Origin: Candidatus Zixiibacteriota bacterium
GTDB taxonomy: Bacteria > Zixibacteria > MSB-5A5 > JAABVY01
Length of the DNA: 7,166 bases
Direction: 5' to 3'
Assembly: GCA_011777135.1 (NCBI GenBank)
Contig: JAABVY010000153.1
Span: forward strand, 1,218-8,383
A model generated the notes under the pieces. That model saw only the letters and a program-made list of their open reading frames with translations, was not told the origin of the DNA and made no database searches. Positions 6,630-7,166 of the stretch are shown in pieces (the first letter of the stretch is position 1; every line of letters starts with the position of its first letter). The translations under genes and the position numbers were made by a program.

Positions 6630-7100
6630 GTGCTTAAACTGATATATGCTGAAACGGATGAGCATCTTGAAATAATCCGGGTGCTGTTCCGCGAATACGA
6701 AGAGTATCTTGGCTTCCATCTTTGTTTCCAGAATTTTGAAGATGAGATGAAAACTCTGCCGGGGAAATACGCTCCACCTCAGGGAAGGCTGATAATAGCC
6801 GAATATGATTCCGAGATCGCCGGATGTGTTGCGGTTAAGAAAATCGGTGAAGGTGTGTGCGAGATGAAACGTCTTTATGTGCGCCCCAAATTCCGCGGTA
6901 AAAAGATCGGACGGCTCCTGGCCGAGAGAATCGTTGCGGACGCCCGTGAAATCGGATATGATCTGATGCGCCTGGACACGCTCGAAAGATTGAAAGAAGC
7001 GATCGCGCTTTACCGTTCTATGGGCTTCAAAGAGACCACCGCTTATGTATATAATCCGATTGAGGATGTTGTGTACATGGAATTGAAGCTGAATTCGTAG
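6630..7100 (+). CDS. Single-domain GNAT family N-acetyltransferase
   Basis: This 156-residue protein is a complete single-domain GNAT enzyme, which transfers an acetyl group from acetyl-CoA to an unknown amine. The N-terminal helix region (10-28), the LCFQNFEDEMKTLPGKYAPP segment (31-50), and the strand GCVAVKKIGEGVCEMKRLYV (65-84) lead into the acetyl-CoA loop RPKFRGKKIGRLLAER (85-100; core RGKKIG 89-94). Helix and strand elements LMRLDTLERLKEAIALYRSM (112-131) and GFKET close the fold. The LCFQ, GKYAPP and CEMKRLYVRP wording is a recurrent GNAT subgroup pattern with unassigned substrate. The GTG start lies 8 nt after the upstream GNAT stop and has only a distant AAGG (6614-6617), so translation probably depends on coupling to the preceding gene. 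An ATG inside the frame would lose the first strand. Confidence 0.88.
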   Translation: MLKLIYAETDEHLEIIRVLFREYEEYLGFHLCFQNFEDEMKTLPGKYAPPQGRLIIAEYDSEIAGCVAVKKIGEGVCEMKRLYVRPKFRGKKIGRLLAERIVADAREIGYDLMRLDTLERLKEAIALYRSMGFKETTAYVYNPIEDVVYMELKLNS

Positions 7101-7101
7101 A

Positions 7102-7122
7102 GCAGGTTCCACGCGAACCTGC
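7102..7122. repeat. Perfect inverted repeat, 8-bp arms
   Basis: GCAGGTTC (7102-7109) and GAACCTGC (7115-7122) flank a 5-nt loop CACGC. It begins one base after the last GNAT stop. No T-tract follows, so it is not a standard intrinsic terminator, although the stem could stabilise the mRNA 3' end. It is the first of two adjacent hairpin units. Confidence 0.75.
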
Positions 7123-7135
7123 CATTGATTTGATA

Positions 7136-7158
7136 GGCATGATCACAGTGATCATGCC
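7136..7158. repeat. Perfect inverted repeat, 11-bp arms
   Basis: GGCATGATCAC (7136-7146) and GTGATCATGCC (7148-7158) are exact reverse complements around a single A. The flanking TA and CTA extend the symmetry imperfectly. It lies 13 nt after the preceding inverted repeat and has no T-run within the window. It could be a protein-binding palindrome or part of a dispersed intergenic repeat. Confidence 0.75.
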
Positions 7159-7166
7159 CTACATCG

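Noticed and set aside
6579..7112. A 177-codon leftward open frame opposite the second GNAT gene
   Set aside because: It is fully antisense to a well-supported GNAT protein with all motifs, and its translation is low-complexity and unlike known proteins.
1..7166. Defence system, prophage or mobile element
   Set aside because: No transposase, integrase, nuclease, toxin-antitoxin pair or repeat array is present; all major genes are ordinary chromosomal families.

Overview
The window looks like ordinary bacterial chromosome, probably from a Gram-negative or uncultured lineage. It is moderately AT/GC balanced, with AT-rich intergenic regions and standard GGAG-type ribosome binding sites. I cannot name the organism. 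No phage, transposase, CRISPR array, rRNA or tRNA gene is visible.

Layout. Positions 1-1975, read leftward, hold an iron-sulfur cluster assembly operon: an Rrf2/IscR-type regulator with three cysteines, then sufC (ATPase), then sufB (scaffold subunit, cut off by the window edge). The genes are tightly packed, with 15 and 2 nt gaps. Upstream is an AT-rich intergenic region of about 490 nt (1976-2464). It holds an inverted-repeat cluster that may be the operator of the suf operon, a candidate rightward promoter, and a 66-codon open frame with no convincing start. Rightward from 2465 come a small single-domain cupin and a DUF3237 (UPF0311-like) protein, probably one transcription unit that ends in a good intrinsic terminator at 3438-3472. 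A long leftward gene (3485-5620) encodes a YyaL/DUF255 thioredoxin-fold protein with a C-terminal alpha/alpha-barrel region. Divergent from it, two GNAT acetyltransferase genes run rightward (5790-6621 and 6630-7100). The window ends in two tandem perfect inverted repeats without a T-tract.

Main observation. The first GNAT gene is split by an in-frame TAA after 27 codons, and the rest of the protein continues in the +1 frame. The junction is GGGGG-TAT-CTT-TAA-G. Over twelve consecutive bases (GGGGGTATCTTT) it matches the classical programmed +1 frameshift site of prfB (release factor 2), including the Shine-Dalgarno-like G-run, the 3-nt spacing and the CTT slip codon immediately before a stop. 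A +1 slip there gives a continuous 276-residue double-GNAT protein with a plausible W-G-Y-L-K-K-D junction. A one-base error or mutation in the G5 run is the competing explanation. The site is the part of this window most worth checking.

How the genes relate. The Rrf2 regulator probably senses Fe-S status and controls sufCB. The cupin/DUF3237 pair and the YyaL gene have no demonstrable link to it beyond proximity. The two GNAT genes are 8 nt apart and are probably co-transcribed and translationally coupled; their substrates are unknown.
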